Positions 17,682 to 27,040 of a stretch of DNA of 64,000 nucleotides are shown here, in pieces. Position numbers and translations under genes: made by a program. Below the pieces are notes generated by a model. That model made no database searches. It saw only the letters and a program-made list of their open reading frames with translations, and was not told the DNA's origin. The stretch covers positions 434,001 through 498,000 of the forward strand of contig NZ_VTTM01000002.1 in assembly GCF_008364795.1 (NCBI RefSeq), written 5' to 3'. Positions within the stretch are counted from its first letter, which is position 1, and each line of letters opens with the position of its first letter. Source of the stretch: Azospirillum oryzae (GTDB taxonomy: Bacteria > Pseudomonadota > Alphaproteobacteria > Azospirillales > Azospirillaceae).

Positions 17682-18356
17682 TTAAAACTGCGGGGAAAGC
17701 ACCCGGACGCCCTGTCGGGCATCCGCCCAGTCGCGCGCGGTCGTCGGGCGGCCGTCGGCGTCGATCAGGCCACGGGTGAACAACTCCTCGGCGTGGCGGA
17801 TGAAGAAGGCGGCGGTGCTCGGCCGCTCCCAATGCTCCATCCAGTTCTGCTCCAGGAAGGCCAGGATCCCCGGCTGGCCCAGTTCCACTTCCCACAGCAC
17901 GCCGAGCAGGGAGGTCTGCTGCTCCTCGTGCATGCAGTCCTCGAAGCACAGGCGCTTGTCGGCACGGGCTTCCTTGCGGGCGGTGGTCTCCGGACCGGGG
18001 CCGAGGCCGTAGTCGATCAGGGTCCGCCGCTCCGGCGTCGCGCACAGCCAGTGCGCCACCTCATGCACGATCACCGTCGCCTCGACATCGGTGCGGATCA
18101 CCTTGCCGTCCCACATGAAGGAGCGGCTGGGCGGCTCGTCCAGCGTGTCGATGCCGTGGGCATGGGCCAGCCGCACCGCGTCCGCCCGGTGGGCTGACGT
18201 GTCGACGCCGCCGCCGGGCTCGTCCGCCGGCCGCACCGGCCAGGTGGAGGCGATCCGGCGGAAGGCGGCCCGCGCTTGGGCATGGCCGTCCAGATGGGCG
18301 TCGAAGGCGGCGATGGCCTTCGGCATGTCGTCGATGGCGATGGGGGTCAGGATCAT
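17682..18356 (-). CDS. elongation factor P hydroxylase-like protein (EpmC family)
   Basis: The product has 224 residues. The motif IVHEVAHWLCATPERRTLIDYG and the following EARADKRLCFEDCMHEEQQ strongly recall EpmC/YfcM, whose HEIAHWC segment binds the iron used to hydroxylate beta-lysylated EF-P. It is longer than E. coli EpmC (182) because of the N-terminal 60 residues. The ATG giving MILTPIA was chosen at the point where the conserved part begins. No epmA, epmB or efp gene is in the window. A zinc protease is less likely, since no third ligand pattern for that class is seen. The assignment is by eye. Confidence 0.6.
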   Translation of the reverse strand: MILTPIAIDDMPKAIAAFDAHLDGHAQARAAFRRIASTWPVRPADEPGGGVDTSAHRADAVRLAHAHGIDTLDEPPSRSFMWDGKVIRTDVEATVIVHEVAHWLCATPERRTLIDYGLGPGPETTARKEARADKRLCFEDCMHEEQQTSLLGVLWEVELGQPGILAFLEQNWMEHWERPSTAAFFIRHAEELFTRGLIDADGRPTTARDWADARQGVRVLSPQF

Positions 18357-18516
18357 CGCGCCTATGTGCCCAAGGGGGCGGCGTGGCGCAAGGAGAAAGT
18401 AACCGGACAAAGGAGCAGGGCTGCCCGCCAGAAGAAGGGCGCCGGCAAGCCCCGGTCCATTCGGGTCCCGCCGGCGCCATAACTGTCACCGCAGTGCTGA
18501 AGATCGGCGCTGTTTC

Positions 18517-20526
18517 TTACGCGGCGCGCATTTCGGCCAGGAACCGCGACACGAAGCCGCGCAGGTCGGTCGCCTCGTGGTTCAGCCCGTCGGCGGCGGT
18601 CAGCACCTCGCGCGAGGCGTCGCCGGTGGAGGCCGCGGCTTCCGACACGCCGGCGATGTTGCCGGACACCTGCTGCGTGCCGCGCGCCGCCTGCTGGACG
18701 TTGCGGCTGATCTCCTTGGTGGCCGCGCCCTGTTCCTCCACCGCGGCGGCGATGGTGGTGGAGATGTGGTTGATCTCGGCGATCACCCGGCCGATCTCGG
18801 CGATGGCGCCGGCGGCCTGCCGGCTGATCTCCTGAATGCCGGCGATCTGGCTGCCGATCTCCTCCGTCGCCTTCGCGGTCTGGCTGGCGAGGTTCTTGAC
18901 CTCCGACGCCACCACGGCGAAGCCCTTGCCCGCCTCGCCGGCGCGTGCCGCCTCGATGGTGGCGTTCAGCGCGAGAAGGTTGGTCTGGCTGGCGATGTCG
19001 GTGATCAGCTGCACCACCTCGCCGATGCGCTGGGCGGCGTCGACCAGACCGCGGACGGTGCCGTCGGTCTTCTCGGCGGTGGCGACCGCCTGACCGGCGA
19101 TGCGGGTGCTCTCCGCCACCTGCCGGCCGATCTCGGCGATGGAGGCCGTCAGTTCCTCCGTCGCGGCGGCCACTGTCTCCACGTTGCCGGTCGCTTCATT
19201 GGATGCGCTGGCGACCGCATCGGCCTGCCGGGTGGTCTGCTCCGCGGTGGCCGACATGGTCTGGGCGGTCGCCTGCAACTGGGTCGCCGCCGCCGATACC
19301 CGGCCCAGCGCCTGCAGCACCAGCCGGTCGAACTCCTGGGTCAGCCGGTCGATGCGTTCGCCGCGGCCACGCTGCGCCGCATGGTCGGCGCGTTGGGCTT
19401 CGGCCAGCCGGTCGCTCTCGATCAGGCTGTCCTTGAACACCTGCAGGGCCTTGGCCATTCCGCCGATCTCGTCGGCGCGATCCAGGCCGGGGATGTCGAC
19501 GCTGCGGTCGCCGCCGGCCAGCCGGGTCATGCGGTCGGTCATCGCGACCACCGGCCGCGACAGGCCGCGGCCGATCAGCAGCGCCGTCGCCAGACCCAGG
19601 ACCACGGCGACCAGCGAAGCAAGCACCATCCCGCCGCGCGCCTTGGCGAGGAAGGCGCCGGTCGCCATGCCCAACTCCTTCTGGTGGCCGACGCTGGCTT
19701 CCGTCAGCTGTTCCGCCTCCTTGGCGATGGAATCGCCGACGGGGATCAGCACCTCGTTGACCAGCCGGTCGCGCTCGGTGGTGGCCTTGACCACGGCATT
19801 GAAGCCGCTGACGTAGACGCGCAGCATGGCGGTGTAGGACATCGCCATCTTGCGGCGGTCCATGTCGGTCAGCTTCGCCATCATCGCGCCGCCGCGGCCG
19901 GCGGCGTCGGTGAACTGAGACCGGGTCTGGGCGGCAAGCGCCGGGGAGCCGTCGACATTGTAGCGCGTCGCCGAGATGCGGGCCGACAGCATGTGGCGTA
20001 GCGCCATGCCCGCCAGATAGGCGGCGTCGGTGTCGCCCGCCGCGCCGGCGCTGTCCATGATGCCGTCCAGCGCGGTTTCCAGCCGCGGCCCGATCTCGTC
20101 CAGGTCAGCGATGGCCTTGCTGCGCTGGTCCTGGAAATCCATCATGGCAGCGAAGGCCTCCCGATACTGGGCGATCTCCTGCGCCATGTGGTCGGCCGTC
20201 TGCAGCAGGGCGGGGTCGGTGAACAGGGCGCGGGCCTTGTCGATGGTCTGCGCCGCGTCCTCCGCGGTGCGCCGGACGGTGGCGCCGACCTCCGCATCGC
20301 CGGTCAGCAGGAAACGGGTGGCCTGCTGGCGCATCTCCAGCATCAGGGCCTGGATGCGTCCCAGCTCGTTGGTCTGCTGGCCGAGCCGCCGGTAGGTGTC
20401 CACGGCGCCGCCGGCTTCCGACAGCGCCGCAATGCCGATACCGCCGATCAGCACCAGGAACACCAGGATGCCGGCGCTGGCCGCCGTGATCTTGCTTCCT
20501 ACGGAAAAGCGATTGAAAAGGCTCAT
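18517..20526 (-). CDS. methyl-accepting chemotaxis protein
   Basis: The product has 669 residues. The membrane segments are near residues 12-35 and 305-327. Between them lies an all-helical periplasmic sensor of about 270 residues, long enough for a double four-helix (HBM-like) module. A HAMP domain follows ([20 protein letters not shown]), then the signalling domain with hairpin tip [20 protein letters not shown] and the following [17 protein letters not shown]. The ATG giving MSLFNRF has GGAGG eight bases upstream, which settles the start. No CheW-binding pentapeptide was seen at the C-terminus. The ligand is unknown. Confidence 0.95.
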   Translation of the reverse strand: MSLFNRFSVGSKITAASAGILVFLVLIGGIGIAALSEAGGAVDTYRRLGQQTNELGRIQALMLEMRQQATRFLLTGDAEVGATVRRTAEDAAQTIDKARALFTDPALLQTADHMAQEIAQYREAFAAMMDFQDQRSKAIADLDEIGPRLETALDGIMDSAGAAGDTDAAYLAGMALRHMLSARISATRYNVDGSPALAAQTRSQFTDAAGRGGAMMAKLTDMDRRKMAMSYTAMLRVYVSGFNAVVKATTERDRLVNEVLIPVGDSIAKEAEQLTEASVGHQKELGMATGAFLAKARGGMVLASLVAVVLGLATALLIGRGLSRPVVAMTDRMTRLAGGDRSVDIPGLDRADEIGGMAKALQVFKDSLIESDRLAEAQRADHAAQRGRGERIDRLTQEFDRLVLQALGRVSAAATQLQATAQTMSATAEQTTRQADAVASASNEATGNVETVAAATEELTASIAEIGRQVAESTRIAGQAVATAEKTDGTVRGLVDAAQRIGEVVQLITDIASQTNLLALNATIEAARAGEAGKGFAVVASEVKNLASQTAKATEEIGSQIAGIQEISRQAAGAIAEIGRVIAEINHISTTIAAAVEEQGAATKEISRNVQQAARGTQQVSGNIAGVSEAAASTGDASREVLTAADGLNHEATDLRGFVSRFLAEMRAA

Positions 20527-20939
20527 GGCCGGGGCCTCCATCGGCACAGGGACGTTGCCCAACCTTCGTTCGGGGACGATCCGAAAAGGTCAGGCATTGC
20601 GACCTGTTTCAGAAAGCGTGCCACATGCCCCGGTATGGTGCGGTTGTGTGTGCCGGCAACCGGAGTGACCTGTCGATGACGTAGGGGAATGCGGCCGTTC
20701 CGCCGCAATGGAATAAACGGCAACGGAGGATGTTTGCCTGTTTCGGCAGATCGCAGGTAACCGGGGTCCGGACGCATTCATGGGCGGACAGGCCATTTTT
20801 TGTGCCGTGGCGGTCACAGGAGAGGCATTTTGAACATCCCCCCGTATCGTGATATATGCCGAAGGGCGCAGCGGCCGACCGGGGTCGTCGCCGATCCCTT
20901 CATCTCCCGGTCCCTGACGCTTTGACCCGACGGCTGGCC

Positions 20940-22064
20940 ATGTCCATTCCCGACGCGCCCCTTTCCGCGGCTTCTCCGGAGGTCCGGACCACTCCCGTCC
21001 GCCATGAGGGCGAGGTCCTTCCATCGGCGAACCGGCCTCCGGCGAACAGGTCGGGTCGCCCGCGACGCGGCTGCCTGTCGGTCGTCATTCCCTTCTACAA
21101 CGAGGGGCCGAACATCGAGGCCCTGTTCGCCCGGCTGGTCCCGGTGCTGGACCGGTTGGACATGGATTGGGAAGTGGTCTGCGTCAACGACGGCAGCCGC
21201 GACGACACCATCGACCGGCTGCTGGACGTCCATGACCGCGAAGCGCGGGTGAAGGTGGTCGATCTGTCGCGCAATTTCGGCAAGGAGTTGGCGCTGTCCG
21301 CCGGATTGAGCCACACCACCGGCGACGCCGTGGTGCCGATGGACGCCGACCTGCAGCATCCGCCGGAACTGCTGCCGGCCTTCATCGCCAAATGGCGCGA
21401 GGGCTTCGACGTGGTGGTCGCCGTGCGCCACGCCCGCGTCGGCCAGAGCCTGAAGCACCGCCTGTTCGCCCGCCTGTTCTACTGGGTCTTCGACCATCTG
21501 TCGGAGATCAAGCTGCCGCGCGAGGTCGGCGATTTCCGCCTGATGGACCGCCGCGTCGTCGAGGTCATCAACCGGATGCCGGAGCGCACGCGCTTCATGA
21601 AGGGCATCTTCGCCTGGGTCGGCTTCCGTCAGGCCGCGATCCCCTACGAACAGGGGGAGCGCGCCGGCGGCGACACCAAATGGGGCTTCGTCAAGCTGCT
21701 GCGCCTGTCCTTCGACGGTCTGACCGCCTTCTCCACCTTCCCCCTGCGGGTGTGGAGCCTGGTCGGGATGGCGGTTTCGGGCGTCGCCTTCGTCTATATC
21801 CTGATCCGCCTGGTCCGCACGCTGGTCCACGGCATCGACGTGCCGGGCTATGAATCGCTGCTGGTCGCAGTGCTGTTCCTGGGCGGCATCCAGCTGATCA
21901 CGCTGGGCATCATCGGCGACTATCTGGGCCGTGTCTTCGCGGAGGTGAAGGGGCGGCCGCTGTTCATCGTGCGATCGGCCCATGGCTTCGGCCCGGCGGA
22001 TGGCCGGGATGAGCATGAGTTCGATCCTGTCGGCGGATCAGTGGGGCGGGAGCCGCGCCGATGA
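20940..22064 (+). CDS. family 2 glycosyltransferase (polyprenyl-phosphate sugar synthase type)
   Basis: The product has 374 residues. The GT-A catalytic domain begins about residue 46 with LSVVIPFYNEGPNIE. The nucleotide and metal motifs are CVNDGSRDDT and MDADLQHPPELLP. RSFDGL-type amphipathic sequence precedes two C-terminal membrane segments (about residues 285-350). This is the DPM1/GtrB/ArnC layout that charges undecaprenyl phosphate with a sugar on the cytoplasmic face. Its stop overlaps the start of the next gene by four bases (ATGA), so the membrane glycosyltransferase downstream is the likely user of the lipid-linked sugar. Confidence 0.92.
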   Translation: MSIPDAPLSAASPEVRTTPVRHEGEVLPSANRPPANRSGRPRRGCLSVVIPFYNEGPNIEALFARLVPVLDRLDMDWEVVCVNDGSRDDTIDRLLDVHDREARVKVVDLSRNFGKELALSAGLSHTTGDAVVPMDADLQHPPELLPAFIAKWREGFDVVVAVRHARVGQSLKHRLFARLFYWVFDHLSEIKLPREVGDFRLMDRRVVEVINRMPERTRFMKGIFAWVGFRQAAIPYEQGERAGGDTKWGFVKLLRLSFDGLTAFSTFPLRVWSLVGMAVSGVAFVYILIRLVRTLVHGIDVPGYESLLVAVLFLGGIQLITLGIIGDYLGRVFAEVKGRPLFIVRSAHGFGPADGRDEHEFDPVGGSVGREPRR

Positions 22065-23812
22065 GCATCGAGACCGGCCTGCGCGACGACGGAAATGCCG
22101 TCGGCGGCCCCACTTCCTCCTCTGCCCGCCGCCCCGCCGTGGCGACGGCCGCGCCGTCCACCGCCGGCGCCGGCGGCGTCGTGCTGCCGCGCGGCGAGGC
22201 GGCTTTGTGGGACGGGCTGTCGCGCGCGCTTCTGCTGGGCCTGCTGATCCTCGCGGCGCTGACCTTCCTCAGCTACGGCATCAGCACGGACGAGGAGGTG
22301 CAGCACATCTACGGCAAGAAGTTGCTGTCCTACTACCTCAGCGGCTTCCAGGACCGGTCTGCCTTCCATTTCAAGGATCTGGCCTATTACGGCGGGCTTT
22401 TCGACCTCGTCACCGCCGTGATCGTGCCCTTCTCTCCCTTCGAGGAGTATGAGACGCGGCACCTGCTCTGCGCGCTGGTCGGCGTGCTGGGCATCGCCGG
22501 CACCTGGCGCTATACCCGGCTGCTGGCCGGTCCGCGCGCCGGCTTCATCGCCGCGGCGCTGCTGTCGCTGAGCGGCGTCTATTACGGCGCCATGTTCAAC
22601 AACACCAAGGACGTGCCTTTCGCGGCCGGCATGGTGTGGACGCTCTATTTCGCCACCCGCATCCTGAAGCAGATGCCGCGGCCGAGCCGCAGCGCGGTGC
22701 TGAAGTTCGGGCTGGTGCTGGGCCTGACGCTGGCGATCCGCGTCGGCGCGGTGCTGGCCGGCTTCTATCTGGCGGTCGCCATGGCGATGCATTTCGCGCT
22801 GGTGACGCGCCAGGAGGGCCGGCGCTGGGCGCTGGTCGATGCGCGGCGCGCCTTCCTCAGCCTGTGGCCGGCGATCCCCGTCGCCTATGTCATCATGGCG
22901 GTGTTCTGGCCCTGGGTGGTGCAGCGGCCGTTCCGCAACCCGTTGGAGGCCCTGCGCGTCGTCTCCCATTTCCCCATCGACATCCAGACGCTGTTCATGG
23001 GCGAGCTGGTCCATTCCAACGCGCCGCCCGCGTTGTACCTGCCGGTCTATCTGGCGGTGAAGCTGCCGGAGGCGGTGGTGATCGGCGTCGGGGTGGCGGT
23101 GGTGATGGCGGCGGTCTGGCTGGCGCGCGGCGGCTGGCGGCGGACCGGGGCCTTCACGGTCGTCCGCTACACGCCGCTGGTTCTGGCGGGCTTCCTGCCG
23201 ATCCTGCTGTTCGTGCTGATGCGGCCGTCGGTCTACAACGGCATCCGCCATTTCCTGTTCCTGGCCCCGCCCATGGTGGTGATGGCGGCCATCGCCGCCG
23301 ACCGGCTGTGGACCCTGTGCCAGCGGGGCGGCCGGGCGCTGGGGCAGACCTTCGCCGCGGCGATGACCGTGGTCGGCGTGGTGTACGCGTGGCAGTTGGG
23401 CGCCATGCACCCGAACCAGTACGTGTACTACAACCAGTTCGTCGGAGGCGTACGCGGCGCCGACGGCAAGTTCGAGCTGGATTACTGGGGCAACTCGCTG
23501 CACGAGGCGCTGCAGGAACTGGTCGAGTATGTCGAGCGCGAAAATGACGGCCATGCCCCGCCGCGCCAGTACACGCTGACTGTCTGCGGCAACACGCTGG
23601 CGGTGCGGTTCGAACTGCCGCCCTGGCTGCGTCTGGTGAACGGGATCGAGCCGGATTGGCGCAAGGCCGATTTCTTCCTGGCCTTCACCCAGGTGAAGCG
23701 GTGTCCGTCGCTGCTGGACGGCCATCCGATCCTGGAGATTGCGGCCGACGACGTTCCGCTGTCCATCGTCAAGGACCGCCGCCCGCCCAGGGCCGACATC
23801 CCCACCGAATAA
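22061..23812 (+). CDS. multi-spanning glycosyltransferase, GT39/PMT-like (C-type fold)
   Basis: The product has 583 residues and about 10-11 membrane segments. After the first segment (about 50-70) the periplasmic loop has SYGISTDEEVQHIYGKKL, whose acidic pair fits the catalytic Asp-Glu of GT-C enzymes. It is followed by the FNNTKDVPFA region. The C-terminal 130 residues are a soluble periplasmic domain. It likely transfers the sugar from the lipid made by the upstream gene, with which it is translationally coupled. The acceptor is unknown. Confidence 0.85.
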   Translation: MSIETGLRDDGNAVGGPTSSSARRPAVATAAPSTAGAGGVVLPRGEAALWDGLSRALLLGLLILAALTFLSYGISTDEEVQHIYGKKLLSYYLSGFQDRSAFHFKDLAYYGGLFDLVTAVIVPFSPFEEYETRHLLCALVGVLGIAGTWRYTRLLAGPRAGFIAAALLSLSGVYYGAMFNNTKDVPFAAGMVWTLYFATRILKQMPRPSRSAVLKFGLVLGLTLAIRVGAVLAGFYLAVAMAMHFALVTRQEGRRWALVDARRAFLSLWPAIPVAYVIMAVFWPWVVQRPFRNPLEALRVVSHFPIDIQTLFMGELVHSNAPPALYLPVYLAVKLPEAVVIGVGVAVVMAAVWLARGGWRRTGAFTVVRYTPLVLAGFLPILLFVLMRPSVYNGIRHFLFLAPPMVVMAAIAADRLWTLCQRGGRALGQTFAAAMTVVGVVYAWQLGAMHPNQYVYYNQFVGGVRGADGKFELDYWGNSLHEALQELVEYVERENDGHAPPRQYTLTVCGNTLAVRFELPPWLRLVNGIEPDWRKADFFLAFTQVKRCPSLLDGHPILEIAADDVPLSIVKDRRPPRADIPTE

Positions 23813-23995
23813 CGGCCCACCGAATAGCCATCCCCGCTCTGCCAAGCCCGACCGGTTGGGCGGTGGCGGGGCGGTGGCGGAGTACCCCGGCGGCTCCCGC
23901 GCCGTCTTTCGCCGCATCGCCCTTCGCGGCCCTGTCCGCCCGCCGTACGTCCGCCCACTCTCCGTACTCGCGATTGGGGCCGGGCGGAGGCGGGG

Positions 23996-25219
23996 ATGCG
24001 GCGCGGGCTGCTCTGGGGCGTTTTGTGTCTGCTGCTGTGGAGCGTTCCGCTCGGCCCGACCGGGGCCATCGGCCTGGATCGTATTCCCGACCGGCTGGTG
24101 GATGACGTGACCCGCGCGGTGGAGGACCGGCAGCCGCCGGCCGGTGCCGGCAGTCTGGTGGTCGGCGTGATCCGCGACGGCCGGACGCTGGTGGTCGGGC
24201 GCGGCGATGCCGGGCGCCCCGACGGCGGGCCGCCCGATGGGCGCACCCTGTTCCAGATCGCCTCGCTGACCAAGCCCTTCACCGGCACCATCATGGCGGA
24301 GCTGATGCGGGAGGGTCGGGTCGATCCCGCCGACCCGCTGCAGCGCCATCTGCGCCGCGTCGGCCCGGTGCCGGTCGCCCATGTGCCGGAGTATGAGGGC
24401 CGACCGATCCGGCTGCGCGACCTCGCCACCCACACGGCCGGCCTGCCCAACGTGCCCGAAACCCCACGTTTCTCGTGGAACCGGCTGGAGGACCCCCGCA
24501 ACCCCTACAAGCCGCTGTCACGCGGCGAACTGGCGCTGTGGCTGTCCGGCTATCGGCTGCCGGTGTCGCCGGGCGTGCGCTTCAGCTATTCCAATGCCGG
24601 CATGTCGGTTCTGGGGGAGGCGCTGTCGGCGGCGGCCGGCCAGTCATACGAAACGCTGCTGAAGCGGGTGGTGACCGACCGCTTCGGGATGCGCGACACC
24701 ACCCTGCATCCGACCTCCGAGCAGCGGGTGCGCAAGGCGGCAGGCCATGCCCGCGGCCGGGTCGTTCCGGATTGGGAGGCTCCGGCGATGCTGCCCGCCT
24801 TCGGCCTCTATTCCTCGGCCGACGATCTGCTGCGCTGGCTGTCCGCCAATCTCGGCGACTGTCCGGCGGGTGCGGCTGCCGGGCCGGGCGGCCATGGCTG
24901 TGCCCCGCCGGTGGCGGCGACGCTGGCGCTGGCGCAGTCGGTGCAGGTGGATGGGCGGTCGCTGGCCGATCCGGGCAGCCTGGGAAGCGGGGCGATGGCG
25001 CTCGGCTGGTTCGTCGCCTGGGCCACGGACGGCACGCCGATCCATTGGCATTCCGGCTCCACCGGCGGCTTCAACGCCTATATCGCCTTCTCGAAGGCGC
25101 ACCGCTGGGGCGTGGTGGCGCTGACCAACAGCGACCCCGATCGGGTCACCGCCGACCATGTGGTCATCGATCTCGTCCGCCGCCTGGAAGCGCGGCCGGA
25201 GGTGGCCAGTCTGCCGTGA
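23996..25219 (+). CDS. secreted serine hydrolase, class C beta-lactamase/PBP family
   Basis: The product has 407 residues with a signal peptide (LLWGVLCLLLWSVPLGPTGA). The active-site set of the serine beta-lactamase-like fold is complete: Ser-X-X-Lys in FQIASLTKPF (about residue 90), Tyr-X-Asn in FSYSNAGMS (about 200), and HSGSTGG (about 353) in place of Lys-Thr-Gly. Family members include D-alanyl-D-alanine carboxypeptidases, esterases and AmpC. Without further evidence it should not be called a resistance gene. The frame starts at the GGGGATGCGG region; the upstream 183 bases appear to be non-coding. Confidence 0.88.
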   Translation: MRRGLLWGVLCLLLWSVPLGPTGAIGLDRIPDRLVDDVTRAVEDRQPPAGAGSLVVGVIRDGRTLVVGRGDAGRPDGGPPDGRTLFQIASLTKPFTGTIMAELMREGRVDPADPLQRHLRRVGPVPVAHVPEYEGRPIRLRDLATHTAGLPNVPETPRFSWNRLEDPRNPYKPLSRGELALWLSGYRLPVSPGVRFSYSNAGMSVLGEALSAAAGQSYETLLKRVVTDRFGMRDTTLHPTSEQRVRKAAGHARGRVVPDWEAPAMLPAFGLYSSADDLLRWLSANLGDCPAGAAAGPGGHGCAPPVAATLALAQSVQVDGRSLADPGSLGSGAMALGWFVAWATDGTPIHWHSGSTGGFNAYIAFSKAHRWGVVALTNSDPDRVTADHVVIDLVRRLEARPEVASLP

Positions 25220-25228
25220 GAGCAAGGA

Positions 25229-25648
25229 TCAGTGCAGGCGGCGAGGCGGCTTGGCCGGGATCTCGACATCCGCGCGGGCATGGGCGATGGGGCCGGCCTG
25301 ATGATGGGCGAGGCGCCAGCTGCCCTTTTCGCGGGCGAACAGGTTGGTGGCGGCCAGCACGGCGTCGCCCAGCGTTTCCTCGCAGACCACCAGGGCGGTG
25401 TCGCCATGCAGGGTCACGCGCTCGTTCCGCGCCTCGACGACGATGCCGCTGGGCGTGCGCAGCACGTCCCGCCAGCTGGTCAGCACCGCGTCGCGCCCGA
25501 ACAGGGCGGTCCAGCCGGGATGGATGCAGGAGACGGGCAGCGTTTCCGCCCACAGGGCTTCCATCGCGGCGGCGTCGCGATTTGTGAAGGCCCGGTAGAA
25601 GGCTTGGTTCAGGGCCAGCAGCGTGTCGCGGTCGGTCATGGCGTTCAT
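25229..25648 (-). CDS. SnoaL/NTF2-like protein
   Basis: The product has 139 residues. The cone-shaped NTF2-like fold is suggested by an N-terminal helix pair (LLALNQAFYRAFTNRDAAAM), then SCIHPGWTALFGRDAVLTSW, then beta strands. The pattern is that of DUF4440/SnoaL-like proteins. Some relatives are isomerases or hydrolases, many are unassigned. ATG at 25648 or 25639 may be the start. It converges with the serine hydrolase gene, with nine bases between stops. Confidence 0.8.
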   Translation of the reverse strand: MNAMTDRDTLLALNQAFYRAFTNRDAAAMEALWAETLPVSCIHPGWTALFGRDAVLTSWRDVLRTPSGIVVEARNERVTLHGDTALVVCEETLGDAVLAATNLFAREKGSWRLAHHQAGPIAHARADVEIPAKPPRRLH

Positions 25649-25792
25649 CCGGGCGATGGTTCCGGGAGGACGGACGGTGCACGGCCCTGGGGCCGCCACC
25701 GCGACCGCTTGTAAAGAAGCCATCCCGCATGGGCAAGCGCCGGTCCGGACGGATCCGGGCCGGTGCTGTGACAATGAACGTAGAAAACCGGA

Positions 25793-26776
25793 TCAGGCGG
25801 TCAGGTTGACGCCCTGCGGCTTCGCTGACGTGCCGGCGGTTGCAGCGGTCGCCGCACCGTCCGCCGCCGCTGCGGCCTTCCCGGTCGACAGCCCCGCAAT
25901 CGGCGTGGACAGGTCGAGCGTCAGGTGGGTGACGCCGTCCTTCGACGTGGTCGGCTTCAGCACCGCCAGCCCCTTCATCCCATCGCCGCCGCCGCTCTTG
26001 GCGGCCATGTCGTTCAGCTTGCCGAGGATATCCTTGATCTCATCCTCGCTGAAACCTTCGGAACGGACGATCATGCCGGTGGACTTGCCGGTGGCGGTGG
26101 TGGTCATGCCGGTTGCGCTGAGCGCCATGTCGCCGCCCTTGCCCAGCGACGCCTGCAGACGTTGATCGTCGCGCCGGAAGTCCAGGGTTGATTTCGCGAA
26201 GGAAATCTTGACGCTGCGGTCGCCGTCCTGGATTTCCAGGTCGATTCCGTGTGACTCGATCGACCATTGCGACTGGGTGGCCTGCATGTCCACCGACAGA
26301 TCGCTGAGGTTCATGCCGTCGAGCTTGGACTTCAGGCCGTCGCCGAAACCCTTCACGGCATCGTCGATGCGGTTCTGCGGAACGCCCAGTGCGCTCAGCG
26401 TATCGCCCAGCCCCTGCTTCAGCGCGTCGATGCCCTTGCCGAACATGCCGGCCAGATCCTTGCCGTGGTCCAGCGCCGACTGCATCAGCGATTGCGCCTG
26501 CTTGGCGCGGTCCACGCCGCTGTTGGCGGTGGCCGGCCCGCCGCCGCCCGCCGCCTGGGCGCCGCCCTTGCCGGTCATGCTGTCCAGCAGCGATTCCATC
26601 GACTGGCTGATGGTGTAGGCCGGCGACTGTGTCTTCTTGTCGCCGTCCACCGGTTTCGCGTCCGATTTGGCCAGCCCGTCCTTTGCCGTGCCGGCCGTCT
26701 TTGACGAACCGTTCTGCACAGCCGTGGACAGCACCGACGGTTTGCCGTTCGGGCCGCTGAGCTCCGCGTAGTACAT
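25793..26776 (-). CDS. hypothetical protein, 327 aa
   Basis: I do not recognise this protein. The ATG giving MYYAELSG is favoured by GGGGGCA upstream. Residues 1-100 are Ser/Lys/Gly-rich and look disordered. Residues 100-170 are helical. Residues 170-327 look like alternating strands (SIESHGIDLEIQDGDRSVKI), and the tail is Ala-rich. No signal peptide, cysteine or membrane segment was seen. The region upstream is the most AT-rich of this part, with a palindrome at 26860, so it probably has its own promoter. Confidence 0.65.
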   Translation of the reverse strand: MYYAELSGPNGKPSVLSTAVQNGSSKTAGTAKDGLAKSDAKPVDGDKKTQSPAYTISQSMESLLDSMTGKGGAQAAGGGGPATANSGVDRAKQAQSLMQSALDHGKDLAGMFGKGIDALKQGLGDTLSALGVPQNRIDDAVKGFGDGLKSKLDGMNLSDLSVDMQATQSQWSIESHGIDLEIQDGDRSVKISFAKSTLDFRRDDQRLQASLGKGGDMALSATGMTTTATGKSTGMIVRSEGFSEDEIKDILGKLNDMAAKSGGGDGMKGLAVLKPTTSKDGVTHLTLDLSTPIAGLSTGKAAAAADGAATAATAGTSAKPQGVNLTA

Positions 26777-26859
26777 GGATGCCCCCGCATCGCGTTGTTT
26801 GTGCGCAAGCGGAAGCATGGCGCCGACAACCTTTACCATTTCTTAATTTCGCGGTCTTC

Positions 26860-26874
26860 TTTCAATAATTGAAA
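26860..26874. promoter_or_regulatory. AT-rich inverted repeat TTTCAAT-A-ATTGAAA
   Basis: A perfect seven-base inverted repeat with a one-base centre lies 84 bases upstream of the minus-strand hypothetical gene and 167 bases upstream of the NadE-like gene. Divergent promoters are likely here, and this is a plausible operator. Confidence 0.35.
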
Positions 26875-27040
26875 TAAATTCGTTACCTTACTAATTGTCC
26901 GCGACTGTGGAACTTCATCCAATCTCTTGCCGCCACTTGTTCCGCCTGCGTGATGACCTGCGACGAGCGGCGGCTTTCACCGCGGGTGAGGCGCTGCTAC
27001 CCTTGTCGGAAAAGGACCCGCCAGAAGGAAGCCGACCATC

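Noticed and set aside
23996..25219. Calling the serine hydrolase a beta-lactamase resistance gene
   Set aside because: The fold motifs are shared with carboxypeptidases and esterases, and HSG replaces the Lys-Thr-Gly triad. Resistance cannot be claimed from this.
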